This document shows positions 37,353 through 49,263 of a stretch of 64,000 nt of DNA, in pieces. The DNA is from Lautropia sp. (GTDB lineage: Bacteria > Pseudomonadota > Gammaproteobacteria > Burkholderiales > Burkholderiaceae_E), in contig JAUMUG010000007.1 in NCBI GenBank assembly GCA_030530775.1, forward strand, positions 74,690-138,689. The letters run 5' to 3'. A program made the position numbers and the translations under genes. A model generated the notes under the pieces. The model did no database searches. It saw only the letters and a list, made by a program, of their open reading frames with translations, and was not told where the DNA came from. Position 1 is the stretch's first letter. Each line of letters begins with the position of its first letter.

Positions 37353-38079
37353 CGTTCACCCGCTCGATTGCCGCGCTGAAATCCAGCGTGCCTTCATAAA
37401 GCGAGCGACCCAGGATGACACCTTCCACCCCATATTCTTCGACTTCGAGCAGCCGGTCGATGTCGCTCAGATCGGTGACACCGCCCGAAGCATAGACCGG
37501 CACACCGACCGCTTCGGCCAGACGCCGGGTCGCTTCGATGTTGACGCCGCTCAACATGCCGTCGCGACCGATGTCGGTGTAGATGATGCCCTCGATGCCA
37601 TAGCCGACGAATTTGCGAGCCAGATCGATGACATCGTGACGGGTCAGTTTGCTCCAACCATCGGTAGCCACCTTGCCGTCACGGGCGTCCAGGCCCACCA
37701 AAACCTGACCGGGGAATGCCGTGCACGCGTCGTGCAGAAAGCCAGGGTTCTTGACTGCGGCGGTACCGATGACGACATGGCTGATGCCGCTGTCGAGGTA
37801 GCGTTCGATGGTGTCGAGCGAACGGATGCCTCCACCGAGCTGAACCGGCACCTCGGCACCGACGGCCTCGATGATGGCACGGATGGCGCTGGTATTCTGC
37901 GGCTTGCCAACGACAGCGCCGTTCAGATCCACCAGATGCAGGCGCTCTGCACCCAGATCGGCCCAGTGACGGGCAATTTCTTCGGGGGCATCGGAGAAAA
38001 CCGTTTCATCGTCCAGATTGCCTTGTTTGAGGCGAACGCATCGCCCATCCTTCAGATCGATCGCAGGAATCAGCAGCAT
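37342..38079 (-). CDS. hisA: ProFAR isomerase
   Basis: HisA isomerises ProFAR to PRFAR in histidine synthesis, step four. The 245-residue TIM barrel starts [21 protein letters not shown] with catalytic Asp at residue 8. It continues with [36 protein letters not shown] and the second catalytic Asp in [20 protein letters not shown] (quoted in part). The in-frame ATG at 38151 would overlap hisH and add non-homologous residues, so ATG 38079 was chosen. It follows hisH by 19 bases and overlaps hisF. Confidence 0.96.
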   Translation of the reverse strand: MLLIPAIDLKDGRCVRLKQGNLDDETVFSDAPEEIARHWADLGAERLHLVDLNGAVVGKPQNTSAIRAIIEAVGAEVPVQLGGGIRSLDTIERYLDSGISHVVIGTAAVKNPGFLHDACTAFPGQVLVGLDARDGKVATDGWSKLTRHDVIDLARKFVGYGIEGIIYTDIGRDGMLSGVNIEATRRLAEAVGVPVYASGGVTDLSDIDRLLEVEEYGVEGVILGRSLYEGTLDFSAAIERVNDGV

Positions 38080-38098
38080 GTCGAAACAACTTTGCAGC

Positions 38099-38770
38099 TC
38101 AAGGCTGCCATTGGATGAAATTTTGATAGAGGCGCAGACCGGCGGCGGCACTCTTTTCAGGGTGGAACTGAGTGGCGAAAATATTGGATTGGCTCAGCGC
38201 ACAGGTAAAGTCCAGACCATGACGACTGTAAGCGGCACTGTGCACCGGCTCATCGGGCAACGCATAATAGCTGTGCACGAAGTAAAAATACGAGCCGGGT
38301 TCGATACCCGCCCACAGCGGGTGATCACCGGTTGGATAGACCCGGTTCCAACCCATGTGCGGCACCTTCAGATTACCGGATGATTTCATCAGCCCGGCCG
38401 GAAAGCGCAGCACCTTGCCCGGAATCACTCCCAGACCGGGGGTATGCCGGCCGTCACGCTCAGGCCGGCCGTGCAGGCCTTCTTCGCTTTCATCGAGCAG
38501 CATTTGCTCGCCGACACAGACACCGAGCAGCGGCTTGGTTCGACAGGCATCCAGCACGGCTTCGGTCAGCCCCTCCTTGGCGCCCAGGCTGCGCATGCAG
38601 TCGGGCATGGCACCCTGCCCCGGAAACACCACACGGGCAGCCTGCCGGATCACGGCCGGATCGTCGGTGATGCGCACCCGCGAACGGGGGCTGACGTGTT
38701 CGAGCGCCCGCGCCACCGAGCGCAGGTTGCCCATGCCGAAATCGACCACGGCAATCGATGAATCACTCAT
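38099..38770 (-). CDS. hisH: Imidazole glycerol phosphate synthase, glutaminase subunit
   Basis: HisH releases ammonia from glutamine and channels it to HisF. The class I glutamine amidotransferase triad is visible: Cys in [12 protein letters not shown], His and Glu in [34 protein letters not shown] begins the protein, and [10 protein letters not shown] is typical of HisH. The nucleophile elbow reads GVCVGEQ instead of the commoner GICLGMQ, a modest change. The start ATG overlaps the hisB stop by four bases (ATGA). Confidence 0.96.
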   Translation of the reverse strand: MSDSSIAVVDFGMGNLRSVARALEHVSPRSRVRITDDPAVIRQAARVVFPGQGAMPDCMRSLGAKEGLTEAVLDACRTKPLLGVCVGEQMLLDESEEGLHGRPERDGRHTPGLGVIPGKVLRFPAGLMKSSGNLKVPHMGWNRVYPTGDHPLWAGIEPGSYFYFVHSYYALPDEPVHSAAYSRHGLDFTCALSQSNIFATQFHPEKSAAAGLRLYQNFIQWQP

Positions 38771-39360
38771 CCGACCAGGCTCCCCTTGGTGGAAGGCACC
38801 TGCCCGGCCATGCGCGGGTCGGTTTCGGCCGCCATACGGAAAGCGCGCCCGAAAGCTTTGAACACGGTTTCACACTGGTGATGGGCATTGGTGCCCCGCA
38901 GATTGTCGATGTGCAACGTCATCTGGGCATGGTTGACCATGCCTTGGAAGAACTCCTGCACCAGATCGACATCGAAGCGGCCGATCATCGCCCGTGTGAA
39001 GGGCACATGCCAGCTGAGACCGGGACGGCCCGAAAAGTCGATCACGACCCGCGAAAGCGCCTCATCGAGCGGCACATAGGCATGGCCGTAGCGGCGGATG
39101 CCACGCTTGTCGCCGAGCGCCTGCCCGATTGCCTGCCCCAGCGCAATGCCGACATCCTCGACCGTGTGATGGTCGTCGATGTGCAGATCGCCATCGGCCT
39201 CGATATCCAGATCGACCAGCCCATGACGGGCTATCTGATCGAGCATGTGCTCAAAAAAGGGCACGCCGGTGGCCAAGCGGGCCTGGCCGGTACCGTCCAG
39301 ATTCACCTCGACCCGGATGCGGGTCTCGGCGGTGTTGCGGGTGACTTCTGCAATGCGCAT
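38767..39360 (-). CDS. hisB: Imidazoleglycerol-phosphate dehydratase
   Basis: HisB dehydrates imidazole glycerol phosphate, step six of histidine synthesis, with a dinuclear manganese site. The 197-residue protein is the monofunctional type, without a phosphatase domain. Motifs are [51 protein letters not shown] and [22 protein letters not shown] (in part). It overlaps hisH and lies 84 bases after the hisDC fusion. Histidinol phosphatase must be supplied elsewhere in the genome. Confidence 0.96.
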   Translation of the reverse strand: MRIAEVTRNTAETRIRVEVNLDGTGQARLATGVPFFEHMLDQIARHGLVDLDIEADGDLHIDDHHTVEDVGIALGQAIGQALGDKRGIRRYGHAYVPLDEALSRVVIDFSGRPGLSWHVPFTRAMIGRFDVDLVQEFFQGMVNHAQMTLHIDNLRGTNAHHQCETVFKAFGRAFRMAAETDPRMAGQVPSTKGSLVG

Positions 39361-39444
39361 GAATCGGTTGCCTTCGATATGAATTCGCCGACGGGTCGTT
39401 TGAGAACCGGAATACGAAACTGTGAAACGGAACGCACTCGATGA

Positions 39445-42063
39445 TCAGGCCATCGTACTGACGGCGGGAACCGCCTCGAGTGCCGCCTCCAACGCGGCCA
39501 GCATGGCCTGGTTTTCGTCCGGTGTGCCCACCGTCAGCCGCAAACAATCCACCAACAAGGGATGCATTCTACCGACATCCTTGATCAGCACGCCGGCCTC
39601 GCGCATCTGCGCGGCGATACGGGCACTGCGCCCCCCCCCCTGCGGCGAGGCCGCCACGCGCACCAGCACGAAATTGGCGTCCGAGGCAAAGACTTCGGCC
39701 AGGCCATCCGGGCCACACAACGGCTGCAGACCGGCCCGCAGCTGCTCACGCTGCTGGCGGATGGCATCGGTCTGCGCCTGGAACTTCGGCCAGTGGCCCA
39801 GCGCAAAGACAGCCGTTTCGGCATCCAGCACACTGATGTTGTACGGCGGGCGGATTTTTTCGAGCTGATCGGCCCAAGCGTGGGCGGCCACCATATAACC
39901 GATGCGGGCACCGGCCAACCCCCACTTCGAGCAGGTGCGCATCACCGCCAGATTGGGCCAGTCGGCCAATTCCGCCATCCAGCCGGCTCCACCGGCAAAG
40001 GGAGCATAAGCTTCATCCAGCACCACCAGCCCATCGGTGGCGCGCAGAATCGACTCGACATCGGCGCGATCGAAACGATTGCCGGTCGGGTTGTTGGGGT
40101 AGGCCAGAAACACCAGCGAAGGCCGGTGCAGCTGGATGGCGTGCAGCATCGCCTCGCGATCGAGACTGAAGTCGGCCTTGAGCGGAACCGGCACAAAGCT
40201 CAGGCCATTGAGCTGCGCCGATACCTGATACATCACGAAGGACGGCGCCGGCGCCATGACGACGGCACCGGGCTGGGCCATCGCCGTACAGAGCATCGCG
40301 ATCAGTTCATCCGATCCGTTGCCGAGCACCACCGGCTGATCGGCGCCAAGACCATCATGCGCGCGAATCGCCTGCTTGAGCCGCTCATAGGTGAACGCGG
40401 CGGGATAGCGGTTGATCGCCTGCGCGGCCAGCCGCCGACCCAGCTCGGCCCGCAACGATTCCGGAAAGCCGTAAGGATTCTCCATCGCATCGAGTTTGAT
40501 GCCACCGGCCGGGTCCTGCACCACATAGGCCGACATCCGCTGCACATCCGGGCGAACGCAGCGCTCGACCAAGGCTTTGGCCGAAGGCATGGATATCGAT
40601 ACATCCGACGATGCATTCGGTTCCCTTCCCTCAGATGATGCGCCCGGCGCCCTTCCCACCGAAACGACCGATTCGGCGTCATCCACCGGAACCACCGGCG
40701 CAATCGATATGGCCGAAGCCGTCGATGTCACCGACACGGCCGATGCAGCCGACGACCCGCTGGCCGCAACCACGGGCAACCGATACTCTGCGCTGCGGGC
40801 ATGGGCTTCCAGCCCTTCGGCACGGGCCAGCGTCGCCACTGCGTGCGCCAGCCGGCCGGCACCGGCAGCCGAGGGTTCGATCAGACTGCTGCGCTTCTGA
40901 AAATCGTAGACACCCAGCGGAGACGAAAATCGAGGGGTGCGCATGGTCGGCAGCACATGGCTGGGGCCGGCGCAATAATCGCCCAGAGACTCCGACCCCC
41001 AGCGCCCCAGAAAGATCGCGCCGGCATGGCGGATATCGGCCAACAGCGGCTCGACATCGCGCACAGCCAGCTCCAGATGCTCGGGCGCCACCCGGTTCAC
41101 CAGCTCGGCGGCCTGGGCCATCGAATCGACTTTGATCAACGCGCCCCGGTCGGCCAGCGAACGGGCGATGACCGCCTGCCGAGGCTGCCCCGGCAGCTGA
41201 CGGGCGATCGAGGCCGCCACCCGATCCAGAAACACACCATCGGGCGAAATCAGGATCGCCTGAGCCATCTCGTCGTGCTCGGCCTGCGAAAACAGGTCCA
41301 TCGCCACCCAATCGGCCGGCATCGAGGAATCGGCCACCACCAGAATCTCGGAAGGCCCGGCGATCATGTCGATGCCGACCGTCCCGAACACGCGCCGCTT
41401 GGCTTCGGCCACATAGGCATTGCCGGGGCCGACGATCTTGTCGACCGACCGGATCATATCGGTGCCGTAAGCCAACGCCGCCACCGCCTGCGCGCCGCCG
41501 ATGGTATAAACCTCATCGATGCCGACCAGGCAGGCCGCGGCCAGTACCGCCTGATTTCGCACGCCGTCCGGGGTCGGCACCACCATCACCAGATCGCGTA
41601 CCCCTGCCACCCGGGCCGGAATGGCGTTCATCAGCACCGACGACGGATACGCCGCTTTGCCGCCCGGCACATAAAGCCCCACCCGGTCGATCGGCAGCAC
41701 CCGCTGCCCCAGCCGGGTGCCATCGGCCTCGGTATAAGACCAGGAGCGGCCGCACTGATGTTCGTGATAGCGGCGGATGCGTTCGGCCGCCAGCTCGAGC
41801 GCAGCACGCTGCTCGGCACCCAGCTCATCGAGCGCGGCCTGCAGATCGGCCTTGGACAGGCGCAGTGTCCGGGCATCCTCGGCCGTCAACCGGTCGAAGC
41901 GGCGGGTGTAATCCAGCAGGGCCTCATCGCCACGCTCGCGCACCGCTCGCAGAATATCGGCCACGGCCTTTTCGATGCCGCTGTCCTGCTCCGGACTCCA
42001 TGCCAGCAGGCGCTCCAGTTTCTCGTCGAAACCGTTTTCGGAGGTATCCAGCCGGTTGATCAT
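39445..42063 (-). CDS. hisDC: Fused histidinol dehydrogenase - histidinol-phosphate aminotransferase
   Basis: One uninterrupted 872-codon frame contains both enzymes. Residues 1-429 are His[10 protein letters not shown] (Gln/His zinc ligands), APEHLEL (catalytic Glu-His), [13 protein letters not shown] and [13 protein letters not shown] (last His ligand). Residues about 430-491 are an Ala/Ser/Val-rich linker. Residues about 492-872 are His[33 protein letters not shown], the PLP lysine in [15 protein letters not shown] and [12 protein letters not shown] Met at 492 has no ribosome-binding site before it. The ATG overlaps the hisG stop (ATGA). The two activities flank the phosphatase step: HisC makes histidinol phosphate and HisD oxidises histidinol. 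Elsewhere in the order the two genes are separate neighbours. Confidence 0.93.
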   Translation of the reverse strand: MINRLDTSENGFDEKLERLLAWSPEQDSGIEKAVADILRAVRERGDEALLDYTRRFDRLTAEDARTLRLSKADLQAALDELGAEQRAALELAAERIRRYHEHQCGRSWSYTEADGTRLGQRVLPIDRVGLYVPGGKAAYPSSVLMNAIPARVAGVRDLVMVVPTPDGVRNQAVLAAACLVGIDEVYTIGGAQAVAALAYGTDMIRSVDKIVGPGNAYVAEAKRRVFGTVGIDMIAGPSEILVVADSSMPADWVAMDLFSQAEHDEMAQAILISPDGVFLDRVAASIARQLPGQPRQAVIARSLADRGALIKVDSMAQAAELVNRVAPEHLELAVRDVEPLLADIRHAGAIFLGRWGSESLGDYCAGPSHVLPTMRTPRFSSPLGVYDFQKRSSLIEPSAAGAGRLAHAVATLARAEGLEAHARSAEYRLPVVAASGSSAASAVSVTSTASAISIAPVVPVDDAESVVSVGRAPGASSEGREPNASSDVSISMPSAKALVERCVRPDVQRMSAYVVQDPAGGIKLDAMENPYGFPESLRAELGRRLAAQAINRYPAAFTYERLKQAIRAHDGLGADQPVVLGNGSDELIAMLCTAMAQPGAVVMAPAPSFVMYQVSAQLNGLSFVPVPLKADFSLDREAMLHAIQLHRPSLVFLAYPNNPTGNRFDRADVESILRATDGLVVLDEAYAPFAGGAGWMAELADWPNLAVMRTCSKWGLAGARIGYMVAAHAWADQLEKIRPPYNISVLDAETAVFALGHWPKFQAQTDAIRQQREQLRAGLQPLCGPDGLAEVFASDANFVLVRVAASPQGGGRSARIAAQMREAGVLIKDVGRMHPLLVDCLRLTVGTPDENQAMLAALEAALEAVPAVSTMA

Positions 42064-42745
42064 TGAATGCTCTCCTCGCGGAACGGCGTCGATGCCTGCG
42101 CCTGCGTCTCACGCGCGGCCCGTTCCAACGCGCCGATCAGCGGCGCCAGCTGGGCCTGCAGCGTCTTCAGTGCCGCCTGATTGACGATCAGCCGCGCCGA
42201 AATCGGCATGATGTCCTCGACCTCGACCAGGTTGTTGGCCTTCAACGTGTTACCGGTCGACACCACGTCGACGATGGCGTCGGCCAGCCCTACCAGCGGT
42301 GCCAGTTCCATCGAGCCATACAGCTTGATCAGATCGACATGCACGCCCTTGCGGGCAAAGTGCTCGCTGGCGGTACGCACATATTTGGTAGCGACACGCA
42401 GCCGTTGGCCACGCACGGCCAGCTGCCGGTAATCGAAACCTTCGGGCACCGCCACGCACAGCCGGCAACGGCCGATGCCCAGATCGACCGGCTGATACAG
42501 CCCCTCGCCGCCGTGCTCCAACATCACATCGCGCCCGGCAATGCCCAGGTCGGCCGCACCATACTGCACATAGGTCGGCACATCACTGGCCCGCACGATC
42601 AGCAAGCGCAGATTGGGATCATCGGTCGGGACGATCAGCTGCCGACTGCCCGCCACCGCGCTGTCGAGCCGGATGCCGCAATGGGCCAGCAGTTCCTCGG
42701 TGTCGTCCAGAATCCGCCCTTTCGACAAGGCCAGTGTCAGCATCA

Positions 42746-42746
<1 letters not shown>
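42060..42746 (-). CDS. hisG: ATP phosphoribosyltransferase, short form
   Basis: HisG condenses ATP and PRPP, the first and feedback-controlled step of histidine synthesis. The 228-residue length is that of the short form, which needs the regulatory partner HisZ; hisZ is not in this window. Motifs are [90 protein letters not shown] (quoted in part). The murA stop overlaps the first of two ATGs (TGATGATG), with GGGAG upstream, and the hisG stop overlaps hisDC. Confidence 0.96.
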
Positions 42747-44294
<1,548 letters not shown>

Positions 44295-44644
44295 AGTGAA
44301 TCTCCAGGCAACGGCCGAAACGGCGCTCGGCACAGCGCATTCATGGAATCGTTTATTGTAGCGAGCGATGGCGGTCGCATCCCATTCAGGAAAATGCCAA
44401 TCGGTCATGAGCATGTCGAATACCCGTGCGCATACGCCGGATACCCGCCGCGCCCCTCGCGCCCGGGCCAATACGACCAACGCAGATCGAGGTCACGGCT
44501 CACCCTGCTCCCGGCCCCCCATGGCCCTGGCCCTCGTGGCCTGCCCGTTCGGCGCGTGGGGACCGCTCGGTGGCCGAGGCCCGTACACGCCACCGAAGAG
44601 CGCACGAAGTCCGCGGCCCCCCGTCCTGAACGCGGCCCTCCGGA
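44295..44644. other. Spacer between ABC exporter and ibaG
   Basis: These 350 bases lie between the permease gene and ibaG. The ibaG frame stays open up to 44480, but the extra residues have no family match. I see no promoter, RNA gene or repeat here. Confidence 0.25.
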
Positions 44645-45400
44645 TCAGTATCGCAGCCGATAGCCCCGGTGCAACAGACGCATGGCCAACACGGCCAGCA
44701 ACGACCAAGCGACCGAAACGATGCCGAGCGACAGCCAGGGATCGACATCCGCCTGGCCGAAGAAACCGTAACGGAAGCCGTCGACCATATAGAAGAAGGG
44801 ATTGAAATGTGAAGCAGCCTGCCAGAACGGTGGCAATGAATGCACCGAATAAAATACACCCGACAAAAAGGTCAACGGCATGATCAGAAAATTCTGGAAG
44901 GCGGCGATCTGATCGAATTTTTCGGCCCAGATGCCAGCCAGCAGACCGAGGGTACCCATGATACCGGCACCCAGGATGGCAAAAATCAGAGCCCACAGCG
45001 GCTGCTCGAGTGTCAGCCCCTGAAAGAAGACCGTCACCAGCAGCACCCCCAGCCCAACCACCAGTCCGCGCACCAGCGCCGACAGTACATAACCGCCATA
45101 CATGGCCCAGGGTGACAGTGGCGCCAGCAGCACGAACACCAGGTTGCCGGTGACCTTGCTCTGAATCAGCGAAGACGAGGAATTGGCAAAGGCATTCTGC
45201 AAAAGCGCCATCATCACCAGCCCCGGTACCAGAAAGCTGGCGTAGGCGATGCCCGGATAGACTTCGACCCGCCCACTGAGCGCGTGCGAGAAAATCAGCA
45301 AATACAGCAGTGCGGACAGCACCGGGGCAGCCACCGTCTGAAAACCGACCTTGACGAAACGCAGCAGTTCCTTGCGGAACAGCGCCAGAAAACCGTCCAC
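44645..45400 (-). CDS. yadH: ABC-2 type exporter permease (YadH-like)
   Basis: The 251-residue membrane protein has about six helices and the ABC-2 signature: GFLALFRKELLRFVKVGFQTVAAPVLSALLYLLIF at the start, LAPLSPWAMYGGYVLSALVRG and PLTFLSGVFYSVHSLPPFWQAASHFNPFFYMVDGFRYG (in part) near the end. It pairs with the ATPase whose stop is three bases upstream, resembling E. coli YadGH. Substrate unknown. In Burkholderiales this pair sits between mlaB and ibaG. Confidence 0.92.
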   Translation of the reverse strand: MDGFLALFRKELLRFVKVGFQTVAAPVLSALLYLLIFSHALSGRVEVYPGIAYASFLVPGLVMMALLQNAFANSSSSLIQSKVTGNLVFVLLAPLSPWAMYGGYVLSALVRGLVVGLGVLLVTVFFQGLTLEQPLWALIFAILGAGIMGTLGLLAGIWAEKFDQIAAFQNFLIMPLTFLSGVFYSVHSLPPFWQAASHFNPFFYMVDGFRYGFFGQADVDPWLSLGIVSVAWSLLAVLAMRLLHRGYRLRY

Positions 45401-45403
45401 CCT

Positions 45404-46327
45404 TCAATCCTCCCGCATCAGGCGCACGAACACATCTTCGAGGTCGGTACGGGCGATCTCCATGTCCTGAATCGAGGCACCGGTGGCCTGAATCGCCGCC
45501 ACGATCGGGCCGATCTCACTGTAGTCCCCCAGCGATAGCCGGATGCGGGAATCATTGTCGAGCGACGGCAACCGACGCGCCTGCAGAGACTCGGGCAGAC
45601 AGCCACCCGTCAGCCCCAGCAACAATGCCCCGGCCGAAAAACGCTTCAGCAGTACACCGGTGTCCTCCATCGCCACGATCCGGCCGGCCTTCATCACCGC
45701 CACCCGGTTGCACAGCTCCTGTGCCTCTTCCAGGTAATGGGTGGTCAGCACGATGGTGTGCCCTTCGCGGTTGAGCTGCCGCACGAACTGCCACAACGAC
45801 TGGCGCAGCTCGACATCGACGCCGGCGGTGGGCTCATCGAGCACGATGACGGGCGGACGGTGCACCAGCGCCTGGGCAACCAGGACCCGCCGCTTCATGC
45901 CACCGGACAGCGCCCGCATGTTGGTGTCGGCCTTGTCGTCCAGCCCCAGCCCTTCCAGAATCTGTCCGATCCAGGGCCCCGCCTTGCGCACGCCGTAATA
46001 GCCGGCCGTGATGTCCAATGTTTCACGGACGGTGAAAAATGGATCGAAGACCAGTTCCTGTGGCACCACGCCCAGCAGACGCCGGGCCTGCCGGTAATCC
46101 TCGATCACGTCGTGACCGAGAATCCGCACGGTGCCGGCATCGGCCCGTGCCAAGCCGGCAATGATCGAGATCAGTGTGGTCTTGCCGGCCCCATTGGGAC
46201 CGAGCAGCGCAAAGAAATCCCCTTGCGCCACCTCCAGGTCGATGCCACCGAGTGCCTGCAACTCACCAAAACGCTTGGTGACACCCTGCACGACGATGGG
46301 CACCGCCCGTGATTCTGTTTTGGACAT
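45404..46327 (-). CDS. yadG: ABC exporter ATP-binding subunit (YadG-like)
   Basis: This 307-residue ATPase has Walker A LLGPNGAGKTTL, Q-loop VVPQELVFDPFFTVRE, signature ALSGGMKRRVLVAQAL, Walker B VIVLDEPTAGVD and H-loop TTHYLEEAQELC. The C-terminal 80 residues form the regulatory extension common in ABC-2 exporters. GGGGAGG precedes ATG 46327. It closely follows YadG in sequence and partners the adjacent permease. The cargo is not predictable. Confidence 0.93.
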   Translation of the reverse strand: MSKTESRAVPIVVQGVTKRFGELQALGGIDLEVAQGDFFALLGPNGAGKTTLISIIAGLARADAGTVRILGHDVIEDYRQARRLLGVVPQELVFDPFFTVRETLDITAGYYGVRKAGPWIGQILEGLGLDDKADTNMRALSGGMKRRVLVAQALVHRPPVIVLDEPTAGVDVELRQSLWQFVRQLNREGHTIVLTTHYLEEAQELCNRVAVMKAGRIVAMEDTGVLLKRFSAGALLLGLTGGCLPESLQARRLPSLDNDSRIRLSLGDYSEIGPIVAAIQATGASIQDMEIARTDLEDVFVRLMRED

Positions 46328-46341
46328 CCGCCTCCCCGGCT

Positions 46342-46659
46342 TCAGGCTGAGATGCTCTTGCCCAACAGCAGATCCGAAACACCGTACAGCTCGGCCAGCG
46401 AAGTCAGTTTGTGCGGCGGGTTGAGAACCCGCAGCGGCTTGCCCGCACGCCGGCGCATTTCCAGCAGCATCGACAACATGGTGGAATCGAAATCCTTCAG
46501 CGAGGACAGATCGACCACCAAGACACCCGCCGAAGCCTTGCTGCAGGCCAGACATTCGCCGGCCAGCGAGCTCATCACCGCAGCCACGTTGCCGACGTTG
46601 ACCGTCTCGGGCACCGACAATACGGTCGGCGCCCCGGTTCCAGCATTCGACTCAGCCAT
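46342..46659 (-). CDS. mlaB: STAS-domain protein MlaB
   Basis: The 105-residue STAS-domain protein (GVLVVDLSSLKDFDSTMLSMLLEMRRRAGKPLRVLNPPHKL, quoted from the core) fits MlaB, the small subunit that stabilises the MlaF ATPase. ATG 46659 overlaps the end of mlaC (AATGGCTGA), giving translational coupling. It is last of the mlaFEDACB set before the yadGH-like pair. Confidence 0.88.
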   Translation of the reverse strand: MAESNAGTGAPTVLSVPETVNVGNVAAVMSSLAGECLACSKASAGVLVVDLSSLKDFDSTMLSMLLEMRRRAGKPLRVLNPPHKLTSLAELYGVSDLLLGKSISA

Positions 46660-47269
46660 TGCGCTTGGCAGCGGCCGCTGCATTCTTGGACGCCAGACTC
46701 TTGATCAGGCCGTCGATGCCGCCAGCCGAGATCTCCTGCGCAAACTGGTTGCGATAGGTCTGCACCAGCCAGACACCCATCACGTTCACATCATAGATAC
46801 GCCAGGTTTCACCCGCCTTCTCCAGACGATAGTCGAGCTGGATAGACTCGGCACCGGGCTGCACCACCTGGCTGCGCACGATCGTATCCTTCTTGGTGGC
46901 ATCACCGCGATAGGGACGCATCTGGATCTTCTGGTCCTTGACGGTCGCAAAGGCGTTGGCGTAAGTGCGGATCAGCAGCGTACGGAATTCCTTCATCAGC
47001 GACTGCTTCTGTGCATCGGTGGCTTCGCGCCACGAGCGCCCCACCGCAAGTGCCGTCATCCGCTCGAAGTTGACGTGCGGCATCATCTTCTCGTCGACCA
47101 GCGTCGAAATGGCCTTCAGGTCGCCGGACTTCATCTTGGCGTCACCACGCACTTCGGTCAGCACTTCGTTCGAGATCGTCTCGATGAAGTCGTTGGGCGC
47201 AACCTGCGCCGCCCAGACCGAGCCCATCATGAACAGACCGGACACCAGCGAAATCAGTTTGAGCTTCAT
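46652..47269 (-). CDS. mlaC: Periplasmic phospholipid-binding protein MlaC
   Basis: MlaC shuttles phospholipids across the periplasm between the MlaA and MlaFEDB complexes. The 205-residue protein starts with a signal peptide (LISLVSGLFMMGSVWAA) and has PHVNFERMTALAVGRSWREAT, LLIRTYANAFATVKDQKI and WRIYDVNVMGVWLVQTYRNQFAQEI, typical of the fold. ATG 47269 follows AAGGAT. The Ala/Lys-rich C-terminus overlaps mlaB. mlaA lies upstream, 201 bases away. Confidence 0.95.
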   Translation of the reverse strand: MKLKLISLVSGLFMMGSVWAAQVAPNDFIETISNEVLTEVRGDAKMKSGDLKAISTLVDEKMMPHVNFERMTALAVGRSWREATDAQKQSLMKEFRTLLIRTYANAFATVKDQKIQMRPYRGDATKKDTIVRSQVVQPGAESIQLDYRLEKAGETWRIYDVNVMGVWLVQTYRNQFAQEISAGGIDGLIKSLASKNAAAAAKRNG

Positions 47270-47470
47270 GGGCAATCCTTGTGTTGAAAATTGAGATTCA
47301 AAAAGAGACGGGGAAACAATCTGCCATACCCACGGATTTCACGACCTTCTCCTGGCAACTGCAACGGCCGGCTCCCACGACAGCGCTACAGATCGGGCCG
47401 TGCGCCCCGTATTCAATGGCCATCGATCACGGGGATCACTGGACACGCAGCGGCCCGGAGGCCGCCCTCC

Positions 47471-48745
47471 TCATTTCGACGGCTCGGACGCCGAAGAATC
47501 GGACGGCCCGGCATCCGGCCCACTCCCGCCTTCGGTTTCTTCGGCCTCGTCGGCATAGGGATCGTCCGCATAGGGGTCGTCCTCACCGTAGGGATCCCCC
47601 TCGTCCTCGGGCGGATTGCCGTCATAGACGAGGTTCCTGCGCCGCGCCAGCCAACCATCGCGCATCAGTGTATAGCGATCCAGCGCCGCATCATCGAAGG
47701 CCTTTTCGGTCTCGAGCAACTGGGCACGGTCCGAAACCTTTTCGGTCACGTACATCGAGTTGCGCGTGGCTGCATTGTCGATGTAGGGGTAATAGCTGCC
47801 AACGCCATCCACCGGCCGCGCCAGTGCATCACGTACCGTCGAAGGACCGAACAGCGGCAGCACCAGGTAGGGACCGGATGGCACCCCCCAGTAGCCCAGG
47901 GTCTGACCGAAGTCCTCGTTGTGCTTCTCCATGCCGATGGCCGAAGCCACGTCAGCGATGCCGAACATACCCAGGCTGGAATTCAGTACGAAACGAGTGG
48001 CATCGTTCAGCGCCTCTTTCGGCTTCCACTGCAGCAGATTGTTGACACTGTTCCAGACATCACCCAGATTCGAGAAGAAATTGCGCACCACCAGCTGCAC
48101 GGCCTGCGGTGTGACGAAATCATAGGCTTTCGCCACCGGCTTCAACACATAGCGGTCGGCCTTGTCGTTGAAGCCGTGCATGAACCGGTTGTAAGCCTGC
48201 AGCGGGTCCTTCGGATCGTATGTGGTGAGGTGCTCCGCCTTCAGACCGGCCGTCGGCAGATTGTCCGACAGATCGGTGCCAGGCAGCACATCCGTCACGG
48301 CAGACGCCGCCGAGCCCGCTGCATCGGTGGCGGCACCGGCAGCTGCCGAGCCTGCATCACCGATCGTCGCCGCGGCATCCGTCGCCGTCCCACCATCGGC
48401 AGCCGCCAGCTGAAGCAGCGCCACCTTCATGCCACGCATGCTGGCATCGGTGCTCGCCCCGGCTCCCTGCCCGCCGCCGGTCGGCGTCTGCACACCCACC
48501 ACGCGGCCGGTCTCGGCAGAACGGGCCACAGCCTGCGCCGCGGACGCCTGTCTGTTGCCGGTCTGCACCGCCGTGACGGCTGCGTCACCAGCCGACGAAC
48601 GCGAATCCATCTGGTAGCCGGTGGTTGCCGCGCATCCCGCTGCCAGGCCGGCCACCAACAGCCCCCCCACCATACGGGCGCCACGCTTCATCGGCGCATG
48701 CTCACGCGATCGTGATGCCTTCGTCGTCATTCGCTTCGTCATCAT
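47471..48745 (-). CDS. mlaA: Outer-membrane lipoprotein MlaA (VacJ), extended
   Basis: MlaA removes phospholipids from the outer leaflet of the outer membrane. The lipobox LLVAGLAAGC gives an outer-membrane lipoprotein. The core has DPLQAYNRFMHGFNDKADRYVLKPVAKAYDFV, FFSNLGDVWNSVNNLLQ, NSSLGMFGIADVASAIGM, DFGQTLGYWGVPSGPYLVLPLFGPSTVRD (quoted in pieces). The protein is 424 residues against roughly 250-300. It gains an Ala/Gly/Thr-rich linker of about 130 residues after the lipobox and a repetitive acidic tail with DPYGEDDPYADDPYADE. ATG 48745 overlaps the mlaD stop (ATGATGA). Confidence 0.93.
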   Translation of the reverse strand: MMTKRMTTKASRSREHAPMKRGARMVGGLLVAGLAAGCAATTGYQMDSRSSAGDAAVTAVQTGNRQASAAQAVARSAETGRVVGVQTPTGGGQGAGASTDASMRGMKVALLQLAAADGGTATDAAATIGDAGSAAAGAATDAAGSAASAVTDVLPGTDLSDNLPTAGLKAEHLTTYDPKDPLQAYNRFMHGFNDKADRYVLKPVAKAYDFVTPQAVQLVVRNFFSNLGDVWNSVNNLLQWKPKEALNDATRFVLNSSLGMFGIADVASAIGMEKHNEDFGQTLGYWGVPSGPYLVLPLFGPSTVRDALARPVDGVGSYYPYIDNAATRNSMYVTEKVSDRAQLLETEKAFDDAALDRYTLMRDGWLARRRNLVYDGNPPEDEGDPYGEDDPYADDPYADEAEETEGGSGPDAGPSDSSASEPSK

Positions 48746-49236
48746 TCGGATGCTCCACCCGGCTTCGAATCGCCGCCTTTCTCGGCCTGGCCATAGAGGA
48801 ACTGACTGATCAGGTTTTCCAGCACGATGGCCGATTGGGTCATCGTGATCTCGCCGCCATCGGTCAGCATCTCGGAATCGGCCCCCGGCTCGATGCCGAG
48901 GAACTGCTCACCGAGCAGGCCCGAGGTCATGATCTTCAAGGAGGAGTCGGTCGGAAACTCATAGCGCGAATCCATGTCCATACGGACCAGCGCCTTGTAG
49001 CTTTTGACGTCCAGCGAAATGTCGGTGACACGACCGACCACCACGCCGGCGCTGCGCACGGCCGCACGGGGTTTCAGACCGCCGATGTTGTCGAATTCGG
49101 CCGAGATCGTGTACCCCCCCGTGATACTGGTCGAACCGGGGCTGGCGGCACGAACCGCCAGGAAAACCAGTGCCAGGATGCCGGCCAGCACAAAGCAGCC
49201 CACCAGCACGTCCATTGAGTTGCGTTTCATTGCCAT
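48742..49236 (-). CDS. mlaD: MCE-domain lipid-binding protein MlaD
   Basis: MlaD is the membrane-anchored MCE protein whose hexamer forms the lipid channel above MlaE. The 164-residue protein has one N-terminal helix (MDVLVGCFVLAGILALVFLAV) and the MCE core (YTISAEFDNIGGLKPRAAVRSAGVVVGRVTDISLD, in part; SGLLGEQFLGIEPG). Start ATG 49236, or ATG 49230 just inside it. It is 27 bases after mlaE and overlaps mlaA. Confidence 0.95.
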   Translation of the reverse strand: MAMKRNSMDVLVGCFVLAGILALVFLAVRAASPGSTSITGGYTISAEFDNIGGLKPRAAVRSAGVVVGRVTDISLDVKSYKALVRMDMDSRYEFPTDSSLKIMTSGLLGEQFLGIEPGADSEMLTDGGEITMTQSAIVLENLISQFLYGQAEKGGDSKPGGASE

Positions 49237-49263
49237 CGGAATAACTCGTCGTCTCTGTCGTCT

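Noticed and set aside
44295..44480. N-terminal extension of the BolA-family gene
   Set aside because: BolA/IbaG proteins are about 80 residues; the extra 62 codons are not homologous, and GTG 44294 has a good ribosome-binding site.
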